NCBI RefSeq assembly: GCF_037975445.1
Contig: NZ_CP150254.1
Location: forward strand, 4,276,001-4,340,000
Source: Peribacillus sp. FSL P2-0133
GTDB taxonomy: Bacteria > Bacillota > Bacilli > Bacillales > DSM-1321
Direction: 5' to 3'
DNA: 64,000 nucleotides
In this document: in pieces, positions 17,184 to 25,846 of the stretch
Numbering within the stretch: position 1 is the first letter of the stretch
How the letters are laid out: each line of letters begins with the position of its first letter
Notes under the pieces: generated by a model
What the model was told of the DNA's origin: nothing
Database searches by the model: none
What the model saw: the letters and a program-made list of their open reading frames with translations, nothing else
Translations under genes and position numbers: made by a program

Positions 17184-17987
17184 ATGATGAACACTCGAAG
17201 GAATATTTATTTTTTCCATGCACCGAATGCAGAGATGATCAGCAAGGTGGAATACTTGTCAGACTTGGCGAAGCAACATTCGTATGAAGTCATCCAGGAT
17301 TTCACGAAAGCAAACATCATCGTAAGCATCGGTGATGACGGCACATTCCTGCAGGCAGCCCGTAAAACCGGATTCAGGGATGACTGTTTATATGCGGGCA
17401 TTTCCACCACAGGTAACTTGAATATGTATTGCGATTTCCACTTGGAAGACAGTGATAAAATGATCGATGCCATGACAAAAGAGCAAATCGAGGTACGTAA
17501 ATATCCAACTATCGCTATCCAATTGGACGATCAGCCCTCCTTTTATGCCCTTAATGAACTCAGTATCCGGTCTTCCATCACCAAAACGTTCATCATGGAT
17601 ATTTTCATTGATCAACTCCATTTTGAAACTTTTCGCGGGGACGGGATTATCATTGCGACCCCGACTGGAAGCACCGCCTATAATAAATCAGTCAATGGGG
17701 CCGTTGTCGATCCTCTCCTCCCTTGCTTTCAAGTGAGTGAACTTGCTTCCGTCAATAATAATACCTATCGGACCCTAGGTTCCTCATTTATTTTAAGCGG
17801 TGATAAGACGTTGACCATCCACCTTGAAGAAAACGGACCAAGCTATCCGATCATTGGAATGGACAATGAAGCACTAAGCATCAATCATGTCGAAAAGGTA
17901 AAGGTCCGGTTAAGCGGTAAAGTCATCAAGACCGTTAAGCTAAAAGACAATTCCTTTTGGGAAAAGGTTAAAAGAACCTTTCTTTGA
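17184..17987 (+). CDS. nadK2: NAD kinase 2
   Basis: Makes NADP from NAD and ATP. Start placed at ATG 17184 (267 aa, the B. subtilis paralogue length); the next codon but one, ATG 17187, has better spacing from AGGGGGG and is also possible. Motifs: GDDGTFLQAAR (phosphate loop), ALNELSIRSS, and TGSTAYNKSVNG. In B. subtilis this gene (ytdI/ppnKB) is divergent from and next to sppA; here the cassette separates them by 5.7 kb. The GAATA/CATGATA promoter-like pair upstream hints at forespore expression. Confidence 0.93.
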   Translation: MMNTRRNIYFFHAPNAEMISKVEYLSDLAKQHSYEVIQDFTKANIIVSIGDDGTFLQAARKTGFRDDCLYAGISTTGNLNMYCDFHLEDSDKMIDAMTKEQIEVRKYPTIAIQLDDQPSFYALNELSIRSSITKTFIMDIFIDQLHFETFRGDGIIIATPTGSTAYNKSVNGAVVDPLLPCFQVSELASVNNNTYRTLGSSFILSGDKTLTIHLEENGPSYPIIGMDNEALSINHVEKVKVRLSGKVIKTVKLKDNSFWEKVKRTFL

Positions 17988-17989
17988 AC

Positions 17990-18027
17990 TAAAAAAAGGT
18001 ACCGGGTATGGTAACCGGTACCTTTAT
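17990..18027. terminator. Bidirectional terminator
   Basis: GGTACCGG…CCGGTACC perfect stem with an A run before it and a T-rich tail after, between convergent nadK2 and the TatD-type gene. Confidence 0.85.
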
Positions 18028-18794
18028 ATATGATAAAAATCTTTCGTATTTTGATAAAGGATTTCATAGACATCCTCAATCGGCAATCCTTTAATCGAAG
18101 CAATCTGACGCACACTCTCATGCATCATGCCGGGATGGGTCCATTTCCCATTGAAAACCCCTTCAAACGGCCATGGTCCATCCGTTTCAATCATCATCAG
18201 CTTAAGTGGGTATGCAAAAACTAATTCCTGTATTTCTCTCTCATAACAAACATCAGGTGTAATCGAAATGCGGTAGCCCTTTTCGGCCATTCTTTCGACT
18301 GTCCGGATATCGCCTTTAAACCAATGAAAGTGTGCCTTTGTGATTTGATGCTTATCCAAAAGGTCGCAAACGATGGGTGCATCGTCATGTACGGCATGAA
18401 GGATAACCGGCTTTTCAACCTCTTTAGCTAAGGTCAGGAACCTCTCCAGTATCACTATATACGCTGAGTTATCAATATCGGGATTTTCCTGCCTTAAGTA
18501 ATAGGGCAGCCCAACCTCACCTATGGCAACCATATCTTGACGATGTTCCCGCATCCAGTTCAAAAGTTCGTTCACTTCTTCATCGCTTGGGAGGGGCTGC
18601 TCTGGATGAAAACCAAAGGCAGGCTTTATTCGTGAATCCTTCAGTGAGAGCTGATAATTGTTAATCGAAGAGGCCAAATTCATGGAAACAGACAGTAAGG
18701 ATTCCATATGAACCATTTCCATGTCAGTCAGAATCTGCTTCCGCTTAACAACATCATACCGGTCCAAATGGATATGACTGTCGATGATCCTCAA
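18024..18794 (-). CDS. TatD family metal-dependent hydrolase
   Basis: 256 aa TIM-barrel amidohydrolase of the TatD/YcfH type. Metal ligands: HIH in DSHIHLDRYD (7-9), Glu in AIGEVGLPY, His in VILHAVHDD and HFHWFKG, Asp in ETDGPWPF. Most TatD proteins are 3'-5' DNA exonucleases or quality-control nucleases; this one is a shorter branch and its substrate is unknown. It lies 15 bases after the thiamine-precursor ABC operon on the same strand, possibly read through from it. Confidence 0.85.
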   Translation of the reverse strand: MRIIDSHIHLDRYDVVKRKQILTDMEMVHMESLLSVSMNLASSINNYQLSLKDSRIKPAFGFHPEQPLPSDEEVNELLNWMREHRQDMVAIGEVGLPYYLRQENPDIDNSAYIVILERFLTLAKEVEKPVILHAVHDDAPIVCDLLDKHQITKAHFHWFKGDIRTVERMAEKGYRISITPDVCYEREIQELVFAYPLKLMMIETDGPWPFEGVFNGKWTHPGMMHESVRQIASIKGLPIEDVYEILYQNTKDFYHI

Positions 18795-18809
18795 GTTTAA
18801 TCGCCTCCC

Positions 18810-19553
18810 TTAAATAGAAAAAGTTGGTTTCAGTGCTGCATATAAGTCTCTCTTCAAATGAAAAAACTCATCACTAAGAAGCTGTTCTTCACTTCTTGGC
18901 CTTGGAAATGGAATTTCCACTTCTTTGATGACAGCAGCCGGTTTTGCTGATAACACATAAATCCTATCTGAAAGGAAAACCGCTTCATCTATGCTATGCG
19001 TAACAAAAAGCACCGACCTCCGATTTTCTTCCCAAACCGACAACAGCCATTTTTGCATTTGCAATCTTGTCAGTTCATCCAAGGCAGAAAAGGGTTCGTC
19101 CAAGCACATCAAGTCCTGTGGACTTAAGATACTCCGGATGAATGCGGCCCTTTGCTTCATGCCACCAGATAATTCATGCGGATATGCTTTCTCGTACTCT
19201 TCTAATCCAGCTTTCATCAAAAGGGCTTTTGCCTTTTCTTTATCTCTGACCCCAGCAAGTTCACTTCCAAGCAAAACATTTTCCAATACCGTCCTCCAAG
19301 GTAAAAGGGAAGGCTGCTGAGGCATATAGCTGATATGGCCCTTTAAGCCATTTATCTTTTTACCATCCAGTGAAATGATGCCATGATCCGGCTTCAAAAT
19401 GCCGCCGATCAAGTGGAACAATGTACTTTTACCGCTGCCTGATGGCCCAAGGATCGTGACAAATTCTCCTTCATCCACATGGAAATTCATCTTCTCCAAT
19501 ATATTCTGTTTATCATCGAAAGAATAGGAGACGTCTTTAATTTCCAGCTTCAT
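18810..19553 (-). CDS. thiZ: ABC transporter ATP-binding protein (thiamine precursor uptake)
   Basis: 247 aa. Walker A GPSGSGKST (36-44), Q-loop, signature LSGGMKQR (about 131), Walker B LMCLDEP and an H-loop His in VTHSID: a complete nucleotide-binding subunit of the nitrate/sulfonate/thiamine-precursor group. Its start overlaps the permease end by 17 bases. The TPP riboswitch at the operon head identifies the cargo as a thiamine precursor, most likely formyl-aminopyrimidine or HMP. Corresponds to the B. subtilis ytlC type. Confidence 0.9.
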   Translation of the reverse strand: MKLEIKDVSYSFDDKQNILEKMNFHVDEGEFVTILGPSGSGKSTLFHLIGGILKPDHGIISLDGKKINGLKGHISYMPQQPSLLPWRTVLENVLLGSELAGVRDKEKAKALLMKAGLEEYEKAYPHELSGGMKQRAAFIRSILSPQDLMCLDEPFSALDELTRLQMQKWLLSVWEENRRSVLFVTHSIDEAVFLSDRIYVLSAKPAAVIKEVEIPFPRPRSEEQLLSDEFFHLKRDLYAALKPTFSI

Positions 19554-20319
19554 CCTTTTCGCCCTCCTTTCTCTTCCAAGAAACTAAGTATTTCTCCAGG
19601 ATGGTGATGATTCCAAAAAAGATCAGGCTCATTCCCATGATGATGAAAATGGCAACAAACACCCGATCTGTCCTGAACGCAGAGGAAGCGAGAGTCATAT
19701 AAACACCAATCCCCGATTTTGCTCCAAGCCATTCCGAAATAACCGCACCCATTACACTATAGGTGGCTGAAATTTTCAGGCCGGAGAAAATGAACGGAAT
19801 CGAGTGAGGAAGTTCCAGCTTCCAAAATAACTGATTTTTTCCCGCTCCCATCATCTTGAAATAATGCTTAAGTTCGTATGGTGTCTGGCGAAAACCTTCC
19901 AATGATGCAACCGCCACCGGAAAAAAACATACAAGCGAAATCACTATTAACTTAGGCAGCATGCCAAAGCCAAACCAGATCACCAAGAGCGGCGCCAAAA
20001 CAATGATGGGTATATTTTGTGATAGTATGAGCAGAGGATAAACCGCGTCCTTCACACCGGGAAATAGGTGTAAAATTGCCGCGATCAATAAGCCGATGCA
20101 GCTTCCAATAAAAAAACCCGACAACGCAAGCTCGGTTGTGGATATAAGGTGTCCGTAAAGATTGCGGGACGACTCAATTCCTTCAATGAAAATGGCCGAT
20201 GGAGCGGGAAGCAGCCATTCTTCGACTTTCAATAAGACTGTCACTGACTCCCATACTATCAGCAACAATAATAAAAGAAAGAAGGGAGCCCCCTTCTTCC
20301 AAATTCCCCTTCCGATCAT
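19537..20319 (-). CDS. thiX: ABC transporter permease (thiamine precursor uptake)
   Basis: 260 aa, six likely membrane helices, BPD_transp_1 fold. The ATPase-coupling EAA-like loop is near 145-165 (SLEGFRQTPYELKHYFKMMGA). Overlaps the small binding-protein gene by 4 bases upstream and the ATPase gene by 17 bases downstream, so tight translational coupling. Similar to B. subtilis YtlD and ThiX. Confidence 0.9.
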   Translation of the reverse strand: MIGRGIWKKGAPFFLLLLLLIVWESVTVLLKVEEWLLPAPSAIFIEGIESSRNLYGHLISTTELALSGFFIGSCIGLLIAAILHLFPGVKDAVYPLLILSQNIPIIVLAPLLVIWFGFGMLPKLIVISLVCFFPVAVASLEGFRQTPYELKHYFKMMGAGKNQLFWKLELPHSIPFIFSGLKISATYSVMGAVISEWLGAKSGIGVYMTLASSAFRTDRVFVAIFIIMGMSLIFFGIITILEKYLVSWKRKEGEKDEAGN

Positions 20320-20600
20320 GCGCGATATTTCTCCGTTAACGTATCCATCGTAATCCCGCTTGGCTGATATAATATTTTCACTTGGGAAATGACATTCGGC
20401 GATCCTATTTCAATCATTCTTACATTCATTTTTTCTATCACGGCAAAAAGTTCGGAAAGCTCACCCTCCATTGTCGTTTCTAGCGGGTGAACCTCATACT
20501 TGACACCTGATTCTTCAATGATCTTGATTGCTTCATCGACCATAGGGATGACATTTTCCCCTTTAGGAATAATCTGTATACTAATTAATGAGTTGGCCAT
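20316..20600 (-). CDS. Thiamine-binding MTH1187/YkoF-like protein
   Basis: 94 aa ferredoxin-like small protein: MANSLISIQIIPKG…VDEAIKIIEESGVKYEVHPLETTMEGELSELF. It resembles the MTH1187 family (single-domain relative of YkoF, which binds the pyrimidine part of thiamine). Its place inside a TPP-controlled importer operon, as B. subtilis ytlB is placed, supports binding of thiamine or its precursor in the cytoplasm. Cofactor binding itself is inferred. Confidence 0.85.
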   Translation of the reverse strand: MANSLISIQIIPKGENVIPMVDEAIKIIEESGVKYEVHPLETTMEGELSELFAVIEKMNVRMIEIGSPNVISQVKILYQPSGITMDTLTEKYRA

Positions 20601-20611
20601 TGTATTTCCTC

Positions 20612-21616
20612 CTATTTTGGTAAAAATTCATTGGTAAATGCCTTTTCAGGATCGAAATCACCTTCAAGAAGCTTATTTTCAGTCATCCAATCACTGTAAT
20701 TCTTCCAAATTTCAAGCTTTTGTTCACCCCATCGCGGAGCATCATCCTGATACTTGTCTGCAAGCCACTCCTGGCTTTTCTTCACTAGTTTTGCATCAAG
20801 ATCCGGTGCAGACTTAATTAATATGTCCGCTGCATCGTCAGGATTCTTGATCGCAAACTGGTACCCTTTCGAAGCTGCTTGAACGAATGCTTTAACAGTC
20901 TCCGGATCTTCTTTTATCATCTTTTCATTCGTAGTTAATACAGGCGTATAGTAATCAAGCTTATCAGAGTATTCGGTTAAGTAAACCATATTAAGCTTTT
21001 CATTTCGCAATTCAGCCTCAATGCCTGTCCATCCATAATAAATCCAGGCAAAATCTATATCCCTTTTAACCGAAGTGAAAAAATCCGTGTCTCCTGTATT
21101 GACTATATCCACTTTATTTACATCCGCATTTTCTTTTTTCATGAGTGAATCAATGATGGCCTTTTCAACCGGAGACCCCCAGCCGCCATACGTTTTCCCT
21201 TCAAAATCCTTGGGAGTTTTAATGTTCTTTGCCTCAGGGGAAGCGAATCCCGAGGTATTATGCTGAATGACGGCAGCTACCGAAACAATCGGCACGCCCT
21301 GCACGCGGGCCTGCGTTATGCCCTCCTGGTAACTCACGCCAAATTCAGATTTCCCTGAAGCGACAAGCTTATCAGCTCCGGCTTCACCTGGCATGATAAT
21401 TTCCACATCAAGACCTTGTTCTTTAAAATAACCTTTTTCCTTGGCTACATACAATCCTGTATGGTTTGTATTCGGTGTCCAATCGAGCACGACCGATACT
21501 TTTTTTAATTTTTCATTTCCTTCATTTTTAGATGCTTCTTCTTTTTCATTAGTTCCGCCTGCACCGCATCCAGCCAAAAGGAACAACGAAGTTAACAGTG
21601 GCAAGAATTTATTCAA
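20612..21616 (-). CDS. thiY: Thiamine-precursor ABC transporter substrate-binding lipoprotein (NMT1/THI5-like)
   Basis: 334 aa lipoprotein. Signal peptide with lipobox LLAGC, Cys17. The mature part opens with VVLDWTPNTNHTGLYVAKEKGYF, the hallmark of NMT1/THI5-like pyrimidine-binding proteins, then PGEAGADKL. First gene of the ABC operon, directly behind the TPP riboswitch and its terminator. Anchored on the outer face of the membrane to deliver the pyrimidine precursor. Confidence 0.92.
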   Translation of the reverse strand: MNKFLPLLTSLFLLAGCGAGGTNEKEEASKNEGNEKLKKVSVVLDWTPNTNHTGLYVAKEKGYFKEQGLDVEIIMPGEAGADKLVASGKSEFGVSYQEGITQARVQGVPIVSVAAVIQHNTSGFASPEAKNIKTPKDFEGKTYGGWGSPVEKAIIDSLMKKENADVNKVDIVNTGDTDFFTSVKRDIDFAWIYYGWTGIEAELRNEKLNMVYLTEYSDKLDYYTPVLTTNEKMIKEDPETVKAFVQAASKGYQFAIKNPDDAADILIKSAPDLDAKLVKKSQEWLADKYQDDAPRWGEQKLEIWKNYSDWMTENKLLEGDFDPEKAFTNEFLPK

Positions 21617-21702
21617 GTCATTATCCTCCTACACATCATATAAGTTCCATATGCCGGAACCATAATGGGGCTCCAGGGTTTATTCAAATACTGGATAAAA
21701 AA

Positions 21703-21733
21703 GCAAAAAACGCCCGAAGATGAATTCGGACGT
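21703..21733 (-). terminator. Riboswitch-controlled terminator
   Basis: CGTCCGAA/TTCGGGCG hairpin (one G-U pair) followed by TTTTTT on the minus strand, between the TPP aptamer and thiY. This is the off-switch arm. Confidence 0.8.
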
Positions 21734-21766
21734 TAACATACAAAACAGAAAATCAGTAATAATATG

Positions 21767-21862
21767 TTCCCTCCGCTGGCATCATCCAGATCAGGTTCAA
21801 AGAGTCAGCATCTAAAGGATGCAATCTCAGCCAGCATACTGGCCCCCCTACATTTCTCGCAC
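21767..21862 (-). ncRNA. TPP riboswitch (THI element)
   Basis: On the minus strand: GGCTGAGATTGCATC, then GAACCTGATCTGG and ATGCCAGCGGAGGGAA, the conserved THI-box segments in the right order. An intrinsic terminator follows, so high thiamine pyrophosphate should stop transcription of the uptake operon. Confidence 0.95.
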
Positions 21863-21979
21863 ATATGAACTTTTCTCTCTCATTATATCAATTCATGGGG
21901 AAAAAGGAATACTAATTTGCTTCTTCTCGCTAATTGGAAAGGTATTCCTTGCACTCTAGGATATCTAGCAAAACATCTT

Positions 21980-22020
21980 TTGGAATGAAAGCAATAAAAT
22001 TCTGCCTCTTTTCATTCCAA
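21980..22020. repeat. Perfect 11-bp inverted repeat
   Basis: TTGGAATGAAA (21980-21990) and TTTCATTCCAA (22010-22020) with a 19-base loop. No poly-T tail fits a terminator for either neighbour. It lies in the divergent spacer between the thi operon and tgl and could be an operator or an RNA hairpin. Otherwise this 545-base gap holds only the riboswitch. Confidence 0.5.
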
Positions 22021-22161
22021 TCATTCTCGGCTGCAACGGTGGCTGACACGTTCCAAATAGTCAATTCAAAGCTTGCATTCATATAATGAGCATTACATGT
22101 AGACATTTTTGTTTACCGGTTTTTAAACCGTTAATTTCATAAGCAAAAGGTGGATATGATC

Positions 22162-22989
22162 ATGATAAAGATTAATCACAAATGGTTAGATGTCAGTCAA
22201 ATCCAACCAGGAATAGCATCTGCTAAATCGCTTGAAATTGTCCAATTGCTGGCGGAGGATTCTAACGTTTTTGAATATCGGAACTTTGGAGAGTTTAATT
22301 TCGAGATTCAACTGAGGAATCGAGTCATTGCGGCAGCTATTGCGTTGGATAAAAGTAATGTAGAATTTTCCACACTTGAGGAATCGGAATCCAATAAACA
22401 ATATTGGCGCCTTTCAAAGGATGGCACCTTTACCCTTCAGCCAGGGATTCTCCCTCATGCTGCAATCGTTGACATTTTCATAAATGGAAGGCTTTATGCT
22501 TTCGAATGCGGGACAGCAATAGTCGTCACTTTTTTAAAGGCCATTTTGGATTTAATCGGCCCGAGGAATTTCGACAACCTTTTTTCAAACCTAGTTTTAT
22601 ATGACTGGCACCCTCCACAAAATATGGCTCTCATCATTCATCAAGGAAGGGATTATTCACCAGGTGATTGCGTTTACTTCAAAAACCCTGAACACGACGA
22701 GGCAACTCCTGAATGGCAAGGTGAAAATGCCATATTATTAGGAAATAACCTCTTTTATGGCCACGGGATCGGGATTACCAGTGCACAGGGAATCATCACT
22801 GAATTAAATAGCAATAGAAAGCCGTTCGCCACCATATCAGCATTCCTGACAGATCATATCATTTTCCTGGATAGTTCCTTCTATAATAAATTCCAACTAA
22901 ATATCCCCCGTGCAAAGCCTGATCACAGTCCTGTCAGCCTTTCCAATTGTATTGTTTCTGAAATAGGTTCGAATATTTACCTTTCATGA
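22162..22989 (+). CDS. tgl: Protein-glutamine gamma-glutamyltransferase (spore transglutaminase)
   Basis: Cross-links spore coat proteins by Gln-Lys isopeptide bonds. Start at ATG 22162 (MIKINHKW), 8 bases after AAAGGTGG; this puts the catalytic cysteine of FECGTAIV at residue 116, as in B. subtilis Tgl. Also conserved: VLYDWH, GDCVYFKNPE, WQGEN and LFYGHGIG. 275 aa, about 30 longer than the B. subtilis protein, through a longer C-terminus. A hallmark of a spore former. Confidence 0.93.
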   Translation: MIKINHKWLDVSQIQPGIASAKSLEIVQLLAEDSNVFEYRNFGEFNFEIQLRNRVIAAAIALDKSNVEFSTLEESESNKQYWRLSKDGTFTLQPGILPHAAIVDIFINGRLYAFECGTAIVVTFLKAILDLIGPRNFDNLFSNLVLYDWHPPQNMALIIHQGRDYSPGDCVYFKNPEHDEATPEWQGENAILLGNNLFYGHGIGITSAQGIITELNSNRKPFATISAFLTDHIIFLDSSFYNKFQLNIPRAKPDHSPVSLSNCIVSEIGSNIYLS

Positions 22990-23039
22990 CCCTGGCATTT
23001 CCCCTATGCCGTATAGCCGTTTCATTAAATACCAGCATA

Positions 23040-23077
23040 AAAAAAATGCTTGGGGAGAAATCTCCCAAGCATTTTTT
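23040..23077. terminator. Bidirectional terminator
   Basis: AAAAAATGCTTGGGAGA-type perfect stem with T run, between convergent tgl and rarD. Confidence 0.88.
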
Positions 23078-23082
23078 GTTAT

Positions 23083-24012
23083 TCACGCACCAATATTCCC
23101 TTTGCCTTTGAACCTGCGGGCACTTGCCTGACCCCATTTCGTTATGGATAATGTATAAACAGCCAAGGCTGACCATATGAACAAAAAGGCTAAAAGATGT
23201 GCTTTAGTAAAACTTTCATGATAGACGAATACCCCGATCAATAAAGATAAGGTCGGAGCGATATACTGAAAAATGCCAAGCATCGATAACGGGATCTTCT
23301 CCGCCCCTTTCGCAAAATATAAAAGAGGCAATGCCGTGACAATCCCGCCGCCCACCAACAGCAGGCTTGTGCTTCCCTCTGTAAAGAATTGCATTTCTGA
23401 CCTGTTCATCAAGTATATCAGGTAACCCAGGGCAAGAGGCGTTACCATCATCGTTTCGAGCGTCAGCCCGATCGCCGATTCGGCCTTGATCATTTTTTTT
23501 GCCAGACCGTATAATCCGAACGTCATGGCCAAAACAAGAGAGATCCACGGGATCGTGCCAAAATGAATGCCAAGGATCAAGACTCCGATTCCTGCAAGCA
23601 GGAATGAAATGATTTGGGCCCTGCTCAATTTTTCTTTTAAGACTATCACTCCCAATAGTACACTGACTAGCGGATTGATATAATATCCAAGGCTCGTGTC
23701 GAGGATCCGTCCTGAGTTAACGGCCCAGATGAACACTCCCCAATTAGCTGTAACAAGCAGTGACGCCGTTAGTAATGCAGCAAAGAGTTTGGGATTTCCC
23801 AATATGTTTTTGACATAAACAAGAAACGCTTGCCATTTTTTCATGAACATCAATAAAACCAGCATGAACACGAAAGACCATAATACCCTCTGAGCTAAAA
23901 TTTCTGTTGCACCGACTCCCTGAAGGAACTTCCAGTAAATCGGCACGACTCCCCACATCATGTAAGAAAGGGCTGCATAGATCGCCCCTTCTTTTTGTTC
24001 ATCCACTTTCAT
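23083..24012 (-). CDS. rarD: EamA family transporter RarD
   Basis: 309 aa from ATG 24012 (MKVDEQKEG), with AGAAGG just upstream. About ten membrane helices in two EamA halves; the first half opens with ALSYMMWGVVPIYWKFLQGVGATEILAQRVLWS, the RarD signature region. Named after chloramphenicol sensitivity, but the physiological substrate is unknown. Single gene. Not part of the B. subtilis order here. Confidence 0.9.
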   Translation of the reverse strand: MKVDEQKEGAIYAALSYMMWGVVPIYWKFLQGVGATEILAQRVLWSFVFMLVLLMFMKKWQAFLVYVKNILGNPKLFAALLTASLLVTANWGVFIWAVNSGRILDTSLGYYINPLVSVLLGVIVLKEKLSRAQIISFLLAGIGVLILGIHFGTIPWISLVLAMTFGLYGLAKKMIKAESAIGLTLETMMVTPLALGYLIYLMNRSEMQFFTEGSTSLLLVGGGIVTALPLLYFAKGAEKIPLSMLGIFQYIAPTLSLLIGVFVYHESFTKAHLLAFLFIWSALAVYTLSITKWGQASARRFKGKGNIGA

Positions 24013-24092
24013 AACAAGCCTTCTTTCCATTTACATTCCTTTATCTAATTCCATCTAACAATTTTGTATTCGCATTTCTTTTTTTGCAACTG

Positions 24093-25694
24093 TTATTTTT
24101 TATCATACATGATTTTGTCATCGATGACCGTCATGACCGCCTCAGCTTTTAGGAGATCATCCGGCGCAACAGTAAAAACATCCAGATTAAACACGGTAAA
24201 ATCGGCATCGTACCCTTCAATGATCACACCGCGACGTTTTTCCTGGCCGATTGCTGCAGCACTCCCTTTTGTATACAGTGCGAAAGCCTCGTATAGGGAA
24301 AGCCTTTCGCCCAAGCCATATACGGTCCGGTCCTCACTGTTGATTTTCATCCTTGTGACAGCTGCATGAATGCCCAAAATTGGATTTAATGGTTCAATGG
24401 GTGCATCCGACCCTCCCGCACAAATGATGCCCAACTTCAAATAGGTTTTCCAAGCATAGGATGATTCCAATAGATCGGCTGGAACCTTTTCTTCCACCCA
24501 CGGGAAATCGGACGGGACGAAACCCGGTTGGATATCAAAGATTACCGGCAGCTTTGCCGCCCGCTCCAACAGCTCCGGCCGGACAATCTGCGCATGGATG
24601 AGCCGGTCTCTCTGCCCCTTTTTCGGGGGGAGGGCTTCTATTGCATTCAAGACGTATTCAAAAGCGAGATCGCCAATCGCATGGACAGCAATCGGCATTC
24701 CGGCATCCCTTGCTTTTTTCACCCATTCCTGAAGCTCGTTTTCAGTGAATATCGCGACTCCATTCGTATCCTCTTGATCTACATAAGGCTCGCTCAACAG
24801 GGCTGTGCGTCCGCCCAAGGAGCCGTCGGTAAATATCTTCATGCTGTCGAATTTGATATATCGCGTACCTTTCTGATAGCCGCCGCCTGCTGCCAGCATT
24901 TCTTCAAACGCTTCGTGATGGACGAGCAAATTGGCGCGAAAGGCCATTTCCCGGTCCTCGATTACCGATTTAAACGCCTGATATGTCGGCATGAAGCCAT
25001 TGTAATAATGGAGGTCCTCTGTATGTCCGCCAGTCAAACCTAGCTTATATGCGTCTTCTATGGCCTCTGTGAGCGCGTTTTCGATATACTCTTGATCAAT
25101 GCCGGGAAGACTGTCTAAAATAAGGCTCTGCGCCTGACTTTCTTTAAATAAACCATTCAAACGTCCGTCAGGATAACGGCAGATCACCCCGCCTGAAGGT
25201 TCTTTTATATCTTCTTTAATATCCGCTTCCAAAAGGGCGCGGGAATTGACCACCAAGGCATGACGGCAGATCCTTTTCAATACGATGGGATGTTCTGTCG
25301 ATATCGCGTCAAGCTCATCCCGTAATATCAATTCAGGACTCGGCCATTCATTTTCATTCCACCCTTCGGCAACAATCCACTTTCCAGCCGGGGTTTTTGA
25401 GCACTTTTCCTTCAAGGATTTCAAGATGGACTCCCTGCTATCCATCAAAGAGAGGTCTAAACGTAGCAGCCTTTCACCATGCCCGACCAAATGAAGGTGA
25501 CTATCCACTAATCCCGGCAGCATCGTTTGTCCATTTAAGTCGATTTCCCTGGAAATATTGCCGGCATATTCATTTTTCAAATAGTCCAGGCTGCCAGTAT
25601 CAACAATTACCCCCTTTTCAGTGAAGACTGCCTCTACTTGATCGTTTTCTTTAATCATCGTATAAATCGACCCATTGAACCATAACGTTCCCAT
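24093..25694 (-). CDS. ytcJ: Amidohydrolase family protein YtcJ
   Basis: 533 aa metal-dependent amidohydrolase of the amidohydrolase-3/LAF3-like group. Metal ligands: DSHLHLVGHG (HxH, about 65-70), a later HAIGDLAFE histidine, HAQIVRPE, and the GSDAPIEPLNP aspartate near 430. Small beta domains at both ends (LWFNGSIYTM…, …DFTVFNLDVF). Likely cytosolic. Substrate unknown. Confidence 0.9.
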   Translation of the reverse strand: MGTLWFNGSIYTMIKENDQVEAVFTEKGVIVDTGSLDYLKNEYAGNISREIDLNGQTMLPGLVDSHLHLVGHGERLLRLDLSLMDSRESILKSLKEKCSKTPAGKWIVAEGWNENEWPSPELILRDELDAISTEHPIVLKRICRHALVVNSRALLEADIKEDIKEPSGGVICRYPDGRLNGLFKESQAQSLILDSLPGIDQEYIENALTEAIEDAYKLGLTGGHTEDLHYYNGFMPTYQAFKSVIEDREMAFRANLLVHHEAFEEMLAAGGGYQKGTRYIKFDSMKIFTDGSLGGRTALLSEPYVDQEDTNGVAIFTENELQEWVKKARDAGMPIAVHAIGDLAFEYVLNAIEALPPKKGQRDRLIHAQIVRPELLERAAKLPVIFDIQPGFVPSDFPWVEEKVPADLLESSYAWKTYLKLGIICAGGSDAPIEPLNPILGIHAAVTRMKINSEDRTVYGLGERLSLYEAFALYTKGSAAAIGQEKRRGVIIEGYDADFTVFNLDVFTVAPDDLLKAEAVMTVIDDKIMYDKK

Positions 25695-25804
25695 TCCGGC
25701 TTTACACTCCTTATTAAATGATTGTTACTGTGCAGATATGCAGTAAGTGTACCATCTCATATCATGAATTCCCAAATTTATGCTTTTATCCAAACACCTG
25801 TTAA

Positions 25805-25834
25805 TAAAAAAACGCCAGCCGTGGGGGCTGACGG
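25805..25834 (-). terminator. ytcI terminator
   Basis: GTCAGCC/GGCTGGC stem with TTTTTTT on the minus strand, a few bases after the ytcI stop. Confidence 0.85.
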
Positions 25835-25846
25835 TAATGCTATCAA

